A DNA stretch of 64,000 bases, taken from Maribacter algarum (ex Lu et al. 2025) (nom. illeg.). GTDB taxonomy: Bacteria; Bacteroidota; Bacteroidia; Flavobacteriales; Flavobacteriaceae. The stretch spans positions 124,001-188,000 of the forward strand of contig CANMAW010000003.1 in NCBI GenBank assembly GCA_947495915.1. Direction: 5' to 3'. Position 1 is the stretch's first letter; each line of letters opens with the position of its first letter. Under the pieces are notes generated by a model, which made no database searches, had not been told where the DNA came from, and saw only the letters and a list, made by a program, of their open reading frames with translations. Positions 1 through 7,832 of the stretch are shown here, piece by piece. The translations under genes and the position numbers were made by a program.

Positions 1-259
1 GTTCTTGAGCTCTTGCCATCGCCGGCATTTCTTCTATACAAGGCTTACACCAGGTAGCCCAATAATTCAACACCAACTTCTTTCCCTTAAATGATTCTAT
101 AACCACTTCATTCCCTTCTAAATCTTCATACAAAACCTCACTCACCACAGCCTTCACAACATCGTTTGCTGCTTCGTTGGTTGCGCCCGTTTTCACATCT
201 TCTTTACAACTTACAATTAAAAAAGCAAAGCTAACCCATATTAAAATTCTGCTATTCAT
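1..259 (-). CDS. TlpA-like thioredoxin-fold lipoprotein (partial, 3' end outside window)
   Basis: Reading leftward from the ATG at 257-259 gives a short hydrophobic leader ending in a lipobox (IVSC, Cys about residue 18), a polar linker, then a thioredoxin-fold start with NYWATWCKPC, the CxxC redox motif of TlpA/ResA proteins. This suggests a membrane-anchored periplasmic thiol-disulfide reductase, for example in cytochrome maturation. The C-terminal half lies beyond the window edge. Family assignment is good; the substrate cannot be told. Confidence 0.85.
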   Translation of the reverse strand, partial: MNSRILIWVSFAFLIVSCKEDVKTGATNEAANDVVKAVVSEVLYEDLEGNEVVIESFKGKKLVLNYWATWCKPCIEEMPAMARAQE

Positions 260-294
260 AAATTTAAACTTAAGGTTTATACAAAATCAACTAA

Positions 295-1059
295 CTATCT
301 CTTAGATAGATTCTTTTGATATTTTGATTGCACCACATCAATAACCACCAAAACTACAATTACAAAGTAAAAAGTAGCCTTACTCATCGGTGTGATTTCA
401 TTACCAAATAACTTCAAATGTGCCAAATGCCCACCTTCAGAAAGCAACATTATACCTACTATAAAAAGAATGAAAAGTCCGAGTACTTCATACATTCGAT
501 TCTTCTTCAAAAATTCTGAAACTTTACCTGACAAATAAATCATTAATACGCCGCCTATAATAATCGCGGTAGCCATTACCCAAAACACATCAGTTAATGC
601 CATAGCACTTAAAATAGAATCGAAAGAAAAAACCAAGTTCATTACCACTATAGAGGTAATAATCATATTAATACTCTTAACTTTTCCGTCTGTTATTTCA
701 TCATCTTTTTCTAAATGTAACATGTGCCAAATCTCTTTAACGGCAGTATACATTATAAACACGCCACCTAAGAGCACAATAACGCTATGCAAATTGAAGT
801 GTCCTTCAGCAAAACTAAATTCAAAGCCGAAAAGAGGATCTTGAAAATAGGCGATCACTCGAATCAAAACAAATAACAAGATTATGCGCAATACAATTGC
901 TAAACCAATACCCAGTGTACGTACTCGTTTTTGATCCGCTTCAGGTGCTCTTTTAGATTCTAGTGATATATACAGCAGATTATCTAGTCCTAAAACCGCC
1001 TGCAACAGGGTCAACATGGCTAACGTTATAAAATTGTCGAGCGTAAAAAGTCCTTCCAT
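295..1059 (-). CDS. TerC family integral membrane protein
   Basis: A 254-residue protein with about seven hydrophobic segments. It has the two acidic membrane motifs of the TerC superfamily: GLDNLLY near residues 24-30 and a second SFDSIL motif near the middle. Members are linked to metal ion export (manganese in the Alx/MntP-like branch) and tellurium tolerance, but the name does not prove tellurite resistance. It is shorter than the second TerC protein in this window (5989-6942) and not a close copy. It is monocistronic, with a -7 element 30 bases upstream. Confidence 0.85.
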   Translation of the reverse strand: MEGLFTLDNFITLAMLTLLQAVLGLDNLLYISLESKRAPEADQKRVRTLGIGLAIVLRIILLFVLIRVIAYFQDPLFGFEFSFAEGHFNLHSVIVLLGGVFIMYTAVKEIWHMLHLEKDDEITDGKVKSINMIITSIVVMNLVFSFDSILSAMALTDVFWVMATAIIIGGVLMIYLSGKVSEFLKKNRMYEVLGLFILFIVGIMLLSEGGHLAHLKLFGNEITPMSKATFYFVIVVLVVIDVVQSKYQKNLSKR

Positions 1060-1088
1060 AGTAAAAATTTAATATTGATGTTCGCGAA

Positions 1089-1096
1089 CAAATATA
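1089..1096 (-). promoter_or_regulatory. Bacteroidota -7 element for the TerC gene
   Basis: CAAATATA on the plus strand reads TATATTTG on the minus strand, an exact match to TAnnTTTG, 30 bases upstream of the minus-strand start at 1059. The palindrome TTCGCGAA (1081-1088) directly follows it in the transcribed direction, near the expected start of transcription. Confidence 0.6.
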
Positions 1097-1198
1097 AAGA
1101 AATCAACAGCATAAAAAATTGTTTGTAATCTTTGAGACTTTGTTTATTAAACTGTTAATTACACCTTAAGGCATATCGATTGCGTATATATTTAATAG

Positions 1199-1206
1199 TA
1201 CTTTTG
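1199..1206 (+). promoter_or_regulatory. Bacteroidota -7 element for the MFS gene, almost touching its ATG
   Basis: TACTTTTG matches TAnnTTTG exactly and ends 4 bases before the ATG at 1211. A TTG at 1180-1182 is a possible -33 element, 16 bases upstream. If this is the promoter, transcription would begin at or beside the ATG, giving a leaderless message. Confidence 0.55.
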
Positions 1207-1210
1207 CCCC

Positions 1211-2434
1211 ATGTTAAAAAAGCGCTTTCCACAGTTAGAATTTATCATTTTAATGGCGTCTTTAATGTCAATTGTAGCCTTAGCTATTGACGCCTTACTA
1301 CCTGCACTTGATATTATTGGCCGTTCGGTTGGTGTTGTAGAAATCGCCGATAACCAACTACTTATTACCATGATTTTTATCGGCTTAGGATTTGGCCCCC
1401 TGTTATTCGGACCCATTTCTGACAGTATGGGCAGAAAACCAGTGGTTTACATGGGCTTAGTACTATTCATTGGATCAAGTTTGTTATGTGTTTTCGCCAA
1501 CTCTTTAGAAGTTATGATTATAGGCAGAATTCTTCAAGGTGTATCTTTATCTGCCCCAAGAACAATCAGTATTGCAATGATACGAGACACCTATAGCGGT
1601 GACCATATGGCACGTATTATGTCGTTTATTACCGTTGTTTTCATGCTGGTTCCGATAATTGCGCCAGCCTTAGGAAAGTTGATTTTAGACGCCTATAATT
1701 GGGAAGCTATTTTCTACATACAAATCGGATTTGCTTTGCTTATCGCTTTTTGGTTTTGGAGAAGACAACCAGAAACCCTCGCTGTTGAAAACCGCATACC
1801 ACTTCAACTCAACTTATTTGTTAACGGCACCAAAGAACTCCTAAAATACAAGGCCACCATAAGCTACACGTTAATTCAAGGTTTTATTGTAGGTTCATTT
1901 TTAGTATACCTAAGCACAGCACAGCAGGTGTTTGAGGGCCAATACGGACTCAAAGAGGAGTTTCCGTATGTTTTTGCAGCCATTGCCATTGCTATTGCAA
2001 CAGCAACGTTTTTAAACGGCAGCCTAGTACTGCGTTATGGTATGGAAAAATTAATTACAGTTTCGCTAATTGTATATTTCTTAACCTCAATTACTTATGT
2101 ATTTCTTTTCTTCGGAAGGGAAAACCCGAGTATTGAAGTATTAATTGCATTCTTAGGCGTTCAATTTTTTGCCATAAGTTTTCTCTTTGGAAATTTAAGA
2201 TCGGCGGCAATGCAACCTATTGGTCATATCGCAGGTATTGGCTCAGCCATTACAGGATGCATCGCAACAATTATGTCTGTGCCTATTAGTACATTCATTG
2301 GCAGATTTGTTAATACTACTACCCTACCCTTATTTATAGGATTCTCTATTTGTTCGACACTAGCATTAGTCATTCTCCTTTATTTCAAGGTTTCGAATCA
2401 AAAAATTAGACGGCTAAACCTGAGAACGAAGTAA
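1211..2434 (+). CDS. MFS drug-resistance transporter, Bcr/CflA-like
   Basis: A 407-residue protein with about 12 membrane segments. TM1 ends in AIDALLPAL, the Bcr/CflA-type D-x-x-L-P-A motif, and the loop after TM2 carries GPISDSMGRKPV (MFS motif A). It is probably a proton-driven exporter of drugs or small metabolites; substrates cannot be predicted. The start at 1211 keeps a whole first membrane segment; the next Met (residue 15) would cut into it. It is not in an operon: the next gene is convergent and ends 18 bases away. Confidence 0.85.
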   Translation: MLKKRFPQLEFIILMASLMSIVALAIDALLPALDIIGRSVGVVEIADNQLLITMIFIGLGFGPLLFGPISDSMGRKPVVYMGLVLFIGSSLLCVFANSLEVMIIGRILQGVSLSAPRTISIAMIRDTYSGDHMARIMSFITVVFMLVPIIAPALGKLILDAYNWEAIFYIQIGFALLIAFWFWRRQPETLAVENRIPLQLNLFVNGTKELLKYKATISYTLIQGFIVGSFLVYLSTAQQVFEGQYGLKEEFPYVFAAIAIAIATATFLNGSLVLRYGMEKLITVSLIVYFLTSITYVFLFFGRENPSIEVLIAFLGVQFFAISFLFGNLRSAAMQPIGHIAGIGSAITGCIATIMSVPISTFIGRFVNTTTLPLFIGFSICSTLALVILLYFKVSNQKIRRLNLRTK

Positions 2435-2452
2435 CACTAAGCCTTTGCGCAA

Positions 2453-3307
2453 CTACGTCGCAGAAGACATATATCGCTGTTTATACCAAACATTGAGCAC
2501 CATACCACAAATAATCATAGCCATTCCACCAATACTCCACAGCGAATACGTTTCCCCAAGAAAACCTACACCTACTAGAATAGAGAACACGACCTCAATA
2601 TATTTTATTGGTGCAATAATATTAGTTTCTCCCATTTGAAATGCTTTCGTCATGAATAGTTGCCCAAAATACCCAAAAACACCCAAACTAAGCAACAACA
2701 ACAAATCAGGAACACTTGGTGTTTTCCAAGAAAAAATAGAAGCAATCCCGCCAATAATTGTAGCAATACACATAAAATAATTAACAATAACCACCGGATG
2801 CTCACGACTACCTATTTTTCGAATAACCACATATACAAGTCCGCTACAAACCGAAGCTATAAGCACTAAAGCTAAACCAATAGGCGGAATACTACCATCA
2901 AAACCTTTTAATAACAGCACCCCTAAAAATGCCAAAGCAAAAAACAGCCATTGCATAGGGCGTACTTTTTCTTTTAAAATAAATATGGCGAAAATTGCAG
3001 CAAATATGGGAGCTATATAACGTAAGGCAACAGCTGACCCAATGGGCATATAATGCAAGGCAATAAAAAAGAAAAGCATAGAAGAAGCCCCAAACAAACC
3101 TCGAGTTATAAGTAATTTTCGATGGGTACCCAGAATAGGGATGCCTTTACCAATTAAATATCCGAACGTAAATACAAGAGAGCCCATTGATCTAAAAAAT
3201 ACCAACTGCCCTCCACTATATTCGGTCAAAAATTTCAGAAGTCCGTTCATACCCGCAAATGCTAGGGTACTAAGCACCATAAAAAAGACGGCTTTTTTTA
3301 AATTCAA
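2453..3307 (-). CDS. EamA/DMT family inner-membrane transporter
   Basis: A 284-residue protein with about ten hydrophobic segments arranged as two similar halves (roughly 1-140 and 150-284), as in EamA exporters of the drug/metabolite transporter superfamily. The first half has the conserved pattern around RYIAPIFAAIFAIFILKEKV, matching the 'P-hydrophobic-E' end of an EamA repeat. It probably exports an amino acid or other metabolite. It converges with the MFS gene and has its own -7 element just upstream. Confidence 0.85.
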   Translation of the reverse strand: MNLKKAVFFMVLSTLAFAGMNGLLKFLTEYSGGQLVFFRSMGSLVFTFGYLIGKGIPILGTHRKLLITRGLFGASSMLFFFIALHYMPIGSAVALRYIAPIFAAIFAIFILKEKVRPMQWLFFALAFLGVLLLKGFDGSIPPIGLALVLIASVCSGLVYVVIRKIGSREHPVVIVNYFMCIATIIGGIASIFSWKTPSVPDLLLLLSLGVFGYFGQLFMTKAFQMGETNIIAPIKYIEVVFSILVGVGFLGETYSLWSIGGMAMIICGMVLNVWYKQRYMSSAT

Positions 3308-3329
3308 TAGCTACACTTATAAGTTGCCT

Positions 3330-3337
3330 CAAAGGTA
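3330..3337 (-). promoter_or_regulatory. Bacteroidota -7 element for the EamA gene
   Basis: CAAAGGTA on the plus strand reads TACCTTTG on the minus strand, an exact TAnnTTTG match 22 bases upstream of the start at 3307. Confidence 0.6.
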
Positions 3338-3361
3338 ATTAAACCACTACAGCTACTGCAT

Positions 3362-3391
3362 AAAAAACCACGTAAAAATACGTGGTTTTTT
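3362..3391 (-). terminator. Rho-independent terminator of the 106-residue gene
   Basis: A perfect 13-base inverted repeat (3362-3374 with 3379-3391) containing CCACGTA/TACGTGG, a 4-base A loop and A/T runs on both sides. It lies 28 bases beyond the stop codon of the minus-strand gene at 3420-3740, so it most likely ends that transcript; its symmetry would let it work on either strand. Confidence 0.8.
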
Positions 3392-3419
3392 CTATAGATT
3401 ATATGTAAATTTCACTACA

Positions 3420-3740
3420 CTAGCATTGTCGAGCACCAACAATATATTCTTCTACATTGGCCTGCAATTGGTTAAATTTAATAAACTGATCTCTAATACT
3501 ATCAATATAACCATCAGCAGCTTTCTTTTTTTCTTTGATATTTTGAAGAATCTCAATATTCGAAGCCGTGAGGTTTTCTAATCCGTTTTTTAATTGTTCT
3601 ATCCGTTCAAATAAACTTTGCGTTTTAGGTTCACAAGTATAAGCATTCAACTTGTTTTTAAGCTGATCTAAATCTCTTTGGTTTCGCTCTAAACGAATCA
3701 CCAACTTGTTTTTCTCCGTGTCTAATAAAAGTGGTTTCAT
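3420..3740 (-). CDS. Small coiled-coil protein, function unknown
   Basis: A 106-residue cytoplasmic protein with no signal peptide or membrane segment. Most of it is charged and heptad-like (around residues 15-60 and 65-100), which suggests a helical coiled-coil dimer. I recognise no family. It stands alone between the EamA gene and the ribosome-associated factor, with a strong terminator just beyond its stop. Codon use resembles its neighbours and a clean start and terminator support a real gene. Cysteines at about residue 36 and at the C-terminus are the only other notable residues. Confidence 0.65.
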   Translation of the reverse strand: MKPLLLDTEKNKLVIRLERNQRDLDQLKNKLNAYTCEPKTQSLFERIEQLKNGLENLTASNIEILQNIKEKKKAADGYIDSIRDQFIKFNQLQANVEEYIVGARQC

Positions 3741-3931
3741 AGGAATTAGGATTAAAAAATTAAGAATAGCTTTGTAGGATACTTTAATTTACAAAAAATA
3801 TCAATGCCTTTGTCGATGTAATTTTCAGAATATCAGATTTTAACAGTAATTTATACTAAAATGTAATTTTGAAAGTTGAAAAAATTTGATATTCTTGAAC
3901 AAGCTTCATAACTTAATACAAAATATATTAT

Positions 3932-4234
3932 ATGAATATAAACTTTGAATACCACGGTGTTAAGGCTAGCAACCGATTAGAAATAATGACTGCTGAAAAA
4001 TTAGACAAACTTTTAAATAAGTTTGATTTTGTGGTTCGCGCAGATGTTTTTTTTAAAACAGAGAACACTAGTGAAACAGATACTGGAATGATATGCGGTA
4101 TTCGGTTAAGCACCCCAGGACCTAGACTTTTTGCAGAATCAAGTAAATCTGTTTTTGAAGCTGCAATTTCAGACGCTATCGAAGAATTAGAGCGTCAACT
4201 ACAAAAACGAAAAGCCAAAATGAAAACGTATTAA
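3932..4234 (+). CDS. hpf: Ribosome hibernation-promoting factor, short HPF/RaiA family
   Basis: A 100-residue protein matching the short HPF/RaiA fold: an N-terminal strand (INFEYHGVKAS), a helix containing EKLDKLLNKFD, central strands, and a C-terminal basic helix (ELERQLQKRKAKMK). Family members bind the 30S subunit in stationary phase and block mRNA and tRNA sites, holding ribosomes inactive or dimeric. It lacks the long C-terminal dimerisation domain of long HPF. It is monocistronic, with a strong terminator 21 bases after the stop. Confidence 0.88.
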   Translation: MNINFEYHGVKASNRLEIMTAEKLDKLLNKFDFVVRADVFFKTENTSETDTGMICGIRLSTPGPRLFAESSKSVFEAAISDAIEELERQLQKRKAKMKTY

Positions 4235-4255
4235 AACACAATTAAGTAAAATTAT

Positions 4256-4292
4256 AACCCCTAAACTGTATAGATCAGCTTAGGGGTTTTTT
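4256..4292 (+). terminator. Rho-independent terminator of hpf
   Basis: The inverted repeat AACCCCTAA (4256-4264) and TTAGGGGTT (4280-4288), followed by a T run to 4292, lies 21 bases after the hpf stop codon. Confidence 0.8.
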
Positions 4293-4342
4293 GTATTTGC
4301 TTATTTGGATGAATAAGCGAAGGTATTACAAGTAAAATCTTT

Positions 4343-4732
4343 TTAATGATTATCTGAAGTATCTTCGAATTTCGTATCGACTAAGGTTGCATTTTGAAGG
4401 CGATCAGAATATGGAGCATACTTCAAATCTAAAAGCAGTTTTCTTTTCTTTCGGTCAGAAACATTAAGTGTATCAATAATTTTCAATTTACGTTCGGTAT
4501 CCGCTACGCGTTGTTGCTTCTTGTCCATACGTTCATCTGCAGTTACCACAAAATCAGGCTCAAAACGCTCCATAACGGTGTGTCGCTTAACTTTAATATT
4601 ACTCTTATCTATGGTTAGTGTTGGGGTCTTCTTTACTGTAGTTGGTTGCGATGCTATTTCTTGTGCCATAATTGACGCTGTACCACCGAACAAAACGCAA
4701 AGGCCAAAGGCCAAGAATTTTCTTTTTTTCAT
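4343..4732 (-). CDS. Small secreted protein, paralogue of the adjacent gene
   Basis: Starting at the ATG at 4732 gives 129 residues with a clear signal peptide (KKRKFLAFGLCVLFGG, then SIMAQ). A longer frame to 4789 exists but would bury the signal peptide, so it is rejected. The C-terminal half shares the block IDTLNVSDRK-x-x-KLL, a later S-x-RLQ-x-A and a T-x-FE ending with the protein at 4914-5243. This marks a small duplicated family of unknown function, probably periplasmic or surface-exposed. Confidence 0.7.
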   Translation of the reverse strand: MKKRKFLAFGLCVLFGGTASIMAQEIASQPTTVKKTPTLTIDKSNIKVKRHTVMERFEPDFVVTADERMDKKQQRVADTERKLKIIDTLNVSDRKKRKLLLDLKYAPYSDRLQNATLVDTKFEDTSDNH

Positions 4733-4913
4733 TTTACAAAAGGCATATAGTTCTACTTTAAATGTACAAATAATTGTGCTAACCGCCATAAATTCTTAAT
4801 AACGCGAACATGTATCGATTTTTGCCTGCATTTAATCGATGCGATACAATACATAATTACCTATTTACACCATATACCCCTCTTAAAATTTGATAATAAA
4901 ACTGACAAATACT

Positions 4914-5243
4914 TTATTGGTCTTCTTCAAAAGCAGTATGAGTCATAAGTGCTTTTTGTAATCGTTTTGAGCTTCCGTTTTTATACAGTTCTTTTAGCAG
5001 TTTCTGTCTTTTTCTGTCCGAAACGTTCAACGTATCGATCATACTACGCGTGATAGCAATTTCTTCTTTTCGAGCTTTATTTTTACTAAAATACTCTGGC
5101 TCAAACTTAAACATTAACGGCAAATCTTCTTCAAGAGAAATAGAATCTTTAACCTTATTATCAGTCTTTTCTTGTGCACTTACTGTATTCAAACTAAATA
5201 AAATGGAGCAGGCGCCGCATAAGATGATCATTGTAGTTTTCAT
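4914..5243 (-). CDS. Small secreted protein, paralogue of the adjacent gene
   Basis: Starting at the ATG at 5243 gives 109 residues: signal peptide (KTTMIILCGACSILF, cleavage near VSAQ), a short acidic linker, a FEPEY motif, then the block IDTLNVSDRKRQKLL, SKRLQKA and a final T-x-FEE. The same elements, including FEP, occur in the same order in the downstream gene at 4343-4732, so the two are tandem duplicates. I recognise no known domain. The 181-base gap between them leaves room for separate promoters. Confidence 0.7.
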   Translation of the reverse strand: MKTTMIILCGACSILFSLNTVSAQEKTDNKVKDSISLEEDLPLMFKFEPEYFSKNKARKEEIAITRSMIDTLNVSDRKRQKLLKELYKNGSSKRLQKALMTHTAFEEDQ

Positions 5244-5362
5244 TTTCAAAAGATATAGTGTTCTTCTTAAATGTAAGAAATCAATCTTAAAACTATAAAA
5301 ATGAATCTCATTTTCCCAAATCACCCTCAAAAGGAAACTGTTCACCGAACAATAATATCATT

Positions 5363-5370
5363 TAACTTTG
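5363..5370 (+). promoter_or_regulatory. Bacteroidota -7 element for the YceI gene
   Basis: TAACTTTG matches TAnnTTTG exactly, 22 bases before the ATG at 5392. This supports 5392 rather than an upstream in-frame codon at 5368 as the true start. Confidence 0.6.
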
Positions 5371-5391
5371 CAACCTAGAGAAATCATAGCC

Positions 5392-5898
5392 ATGAAAAAA
5401 ATAGTCATACTTATCTTATTCATTAACAGCATTGTAATAAACGCCCAAGAAGCAGCTACCATCAAAGGAGCGCAAATAAACTTTGTTTTTATTGACAACG
5501 ATGTTGATGGAACGTTTTCAGGATTTAACTCTTCTTCTAAAATAGATGCCACTGATATTGAAAAGTCCCTTTTTGCAGGCAGTGTTGCCGTTGAAACCAT
5601 TAGTACCGGCAATTCCCTTCGAAATTGGTCTTTACGTAGAAGCAAATATTTTGATGCTGATAGTTACCCGAAAATCACATTTTCAAGTACGAACGTTACC
5701 GGCTCAATCGATGCATTTACCGTTACTGGTAATTTAACTATTAAAAACACTACCAAAAAAATTACTTTAAACTTCACCAAAAAAGACGCTAAATTGATTG
5801 GAGAAACAAGTATTAATAGCGCTGATTACGGAATTGTAATTAAAAAAAACAAAGACCAAAACAAAGTAAACATTCAAATTTCGCTGCTGTTAGAATAA
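5392..5898 (+). CDS. YceI family secreted lipid-binding-like protein
   Basis: A 168-residue protein with a signal peptide (KKIVILILFINSIVINAQ) and a YceI-type beta-barrel: FVFIDNDVDGTFSGF near the start, then YPKITFSSTNVTG, TVTGNLTIKNTTKKITL, and a C-terminal SINSADYGI, all typical positions in the family. YceI proteins form a lipocalin-like barrel that binds isoprenoid-type lipids; the ligand here is unknown. It is monocistronic. The start is set by the signal peptide and by the upstream -7 element. Confidence 0.9.
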   Translation: MKKIVILILFINSIVINAQEAATIKGAQINFVFIDNDVDGTFSGFNSSSKIDATDIEKSLFAGSVAVETISTGNSLRNWSLRRSKYFDADSYPKITFSSTNVTGSIDAFTVTGNLTIKNTTKKITLNFTKKDAKLIGETSINSADYGIVIKKNKDQNKVNIQISLLLE

Positions 5899-5961
5899 TT
5901 TACTTTGATTTTCAACCTTAACAATTCACCCCTTCATATTAAAAACACCTAAAAGGTTACT

Positions 5962-5969
5962 TACCTTTG
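5962..5969 (+). promoter_or_regulatory. Bacteroidota -7 element for the second TerC gene
   Basis: TACCTTTG matches TAnnTTTG exactly and lies 20 bases upstream of the ATG at 5989. Confidence 0.6.
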
Positions 5970-5988
5970 CACACTTAATTTTACAACC

Positions 5989-6942
5989 ATGTGGATCTGG
6001 ATTATTTTCATTGCCTTTATTTTAGTCTTTTTAGCATTAGACTTAGGTGTATTCAATAAAGAAAATCATGTAATCAAAACCAAAGAAGCTAGTATTTGGA
6101 CCACCATTTGGGTCACCGTAGCACTAAGTTTTAGCGGCGTAATATATTGGTTATTTTCTAATGGAATGGTTGAAAACCCGACCGGGTTACAACCCAATGA
6201 TGCCGTTTTAAAGTATATAACTGGTTATTTAATTGAGCTTTCTTTAAGTATTGATAATGTGTTTGTTATAGCAGTAATATTTTCATCATTTAAGATTCCT
6301 CCATTATATCAACACCGGGTTCTATTCTGGGGAATTTTAGGCGCTATTGTCTTTAGAGCAATAATGATTTTGTTCGGCGTTGCACTGATAACCCGATTTG
6401 AATGGATTATCTATGTCTTTGGTGTTTTTCTATTGTATACCGCCTTTAAAATGCTAAAAGGTGAAGAAGACGATTTTGATCCTAAATCTTCTTTTGTATT
6501 TAGGCAAATCAAGAAAATTTACCCTATTACTGGTAGCATTCAAGGCGATCAATTCTTCGTAAAACGTATGGGGATTTCAGCAGCCACTCCCCTTTTCGTT
6601 GCCTTAATCGTCATAGAACTTACCGATATTTTATTTGCCCTTGATAGTATTCCTGCAATTCTTGCAATCACTGCAGACCCCTTTATAGTTTTTAGTTCAA
6701 ACATATTAGCCATAATGGGATTGCGTTCTATGTATTTCCTAATCTCTAGAATGTTAGAGAAATTCAGGTATATCAATTATAGCTTAGTGGTGATTTTAGC
6801 CTTCGTCGGACTCAAAATGCTATTCTCTCACCAAATACATTTACCAGAATGGGTATCGCTGACTGTTATTTCTATAGCCTTAATTGGAGGCGTAATAGCT
6901 TCACTAGCCATTCCGGAAAAGGAAGTACTTAAAGAAGACTAA
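5989..6942 (+). CDS. TerC/Alx family integral membrane protein
   Basis: A 317-residue protein with about eight to nine membrane segments. It carries the long-form TerC signatures LSLSIDNVFVIAV (Asp89, Asn90) and ELTDILFALDSIPAI in the second half, the two buried acidic motifs thought to carry metal ions. This long form resembles Alx-type proteins, associated with manganese export and pH response in other bacteria. It converges with the 143-residue membrane protein gene, ending 7 bases from it. Confidence 0.88.
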   Translation: MWIWIIFIAFILVFLALDLGVFNKENHVIKTKEASIWTTIWVTVALSFSGVIYWLFSNGMVENPTGLQPNDAVLKYITGYLIELSLSIDNVFVIAVIFSSFKIPPLYQHRVLFWGILGAIVFRAIMILFGVALITRFEWIIYVFGVFLLYTAFKMLKGEEDDFDPKSSFVFRQIKKIYPITGSIQGDQFFVKRMGISAATPLFVALIVIELTDILFALDSIPAILAITADPFIVFSSNILAIMGLRSMYFLISRMLEKFRYINYSLVVILAFVGLKMLFSHQIHLPEWVSLTVISIALIGGVIASLAIPEKEVLKED

Positions 6943-6949
6943 AAAAAAA

Positions 6950-7381
6950 TTATTTTGAAGCCTTAAATAGAAGGTGATAGATTTTTTCGACAATCCAATT
7001 TCCAGCCGGATAATACAATGCAAAGAATAAAGCCATTCCTAGCGAAAAGTTTCGCTCATTAAAAAATTGATCTAAAAGGTTATTTGGATACGCATACGAG
7101 GTTTCAAAAGCATATCCACCAAATTCAAGCAAACCCATAGCCACCAGTCCGTAAGCGTACTGCATATGAAATGGCAACTTTCGCAGCAACAATGAAATTG
7201 GCACCATATATAATAAGTAACAACTAATGACTTGCCACCAATAAGTGAATTTAGCAATCTCCATTTGAGCTCCAAACCAATTCATAAGCATGCCCCAACT
7301 AAAATATACAGCTATATAAATTACAATAAGGCGCTTGTCAACATTTAGTTTAAACCTTGCCCATGACAGAAACTCATTCAT
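6950..7381 (-). CDS. Small integral membrane protein at the end of the type III PKS operon
   Basis: A 143-residue protein with about four membrane segments and several aromatic residues in loops. No known family or catalytic motif is recognised. It lies 53 bases downstream of the acyl carrier protein gene on the same strand, so it is probably the last gene of the biosynthetic operon. A role in moving or modifying a lipid product is possible but is inference from position only. Confidence 0.65.
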   Translation of the reverse strand: MNEFLSWARFKLNVDKRLIVIYIAVYFSWGMLMNWFGAQMEIAKFTYWWQVISCYLLYMVPISLLLRKLPFHMQYAYGLVAMGLLEFGGYAFETSYAYPNNLLDQFFNERNFSLGMALFFALYYPAGNWIVEKIYHLLFKASK

Positions 7382-7434
7382 TTAAAACTTTAATTAAATC
7401 GTTATATAAAAACCCAAGGCGAAAGACACCAAAA

Positions 7435-7689
7435 TCACTTCGCTGAAACTTTACTATCAATAATCTGAAGTGCATCTTTTACCGTCTGCATTTGATCCAT
7501 ATCTTCATTTTCTAAACGAATATCAAAAGCGTCTTCAACATCTAACACAATATCTACCAAATGCGCTGAATTGATATTCAATTCATTAATGAAGTGACTA
7601 TCTTCATTGATATCGCTTGCTTTAACGTCTTCAGGTAAGTAAATCTTAATAATAGCTCTCAAACTTTCGTATCGATTGTTATCAATCAT
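7435..7689 (-). CDS. Acyl carrier protein of the type III PKS operon
   Basis: An 84-residue acidic ACP. The phosphopantetheine serine is most likely Ser41, within NINSAHLVDIVLDVEDAF; the usual DSL motif is changed to NSA. The following helix (DVEDAFDIRLENEDM) fits ACP helix II and the recognition loop. It should carry acyl chains for the ketosynthase, dehydratase and SDR encoded just upstream. A 143-base gap separates it from the ketosynthase gene and holds a possible separate -7 element. The altered motif suggests a specialised carrier rather than the housekeeping ACP. Confidence 0.85.
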   Translation of the reverse strand: MIDNNRYESLRAIIKIYLPEDVKASDINEDSHFINELNINSAHLVDIVLDVEDAFDIRLENEDMDQMQTVKDALQIIDSKVSAK

Positions 7690-7800
7690 AGCAACATTTT
7701 TATTTTAACCTTCTTTTTCTTTTCAGGTTGGTCTACATTTTAATTCATACCATACAACAGTTTTCAAACAAACCATTGTCGCACTAATTTCAAGAAAAAT

Positions 7801-7808
7801 CAAAAGTA
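7801..7808 (-). promoter_or_regulatory. Possible -7 element for the ACP gene
   Basis: CAAAAGTA on the plus strand reads TACTTTTG on the minus strand, an exact TAnnTTTG match in the 143-base gap between the ketosynthase and ACP genes. It would give a leader of about 110 bases. No -33 element is obvious, so a chance match is possible. Confidence 0.3.
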
Positions 7809-7832
7809 ATTCTCTTTCTAAATTCGAACGCC

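Noticed and set aside
295-1059. Tellurite resistance from TerC
   Set aside because: Only TerC-type proteins are present; no other ter genes occur, and family members mostly handle other metals.
4733-4789. A longer start for the small secreted protein
   Set aside because: It would place 19 residues before a clear signal peptide.
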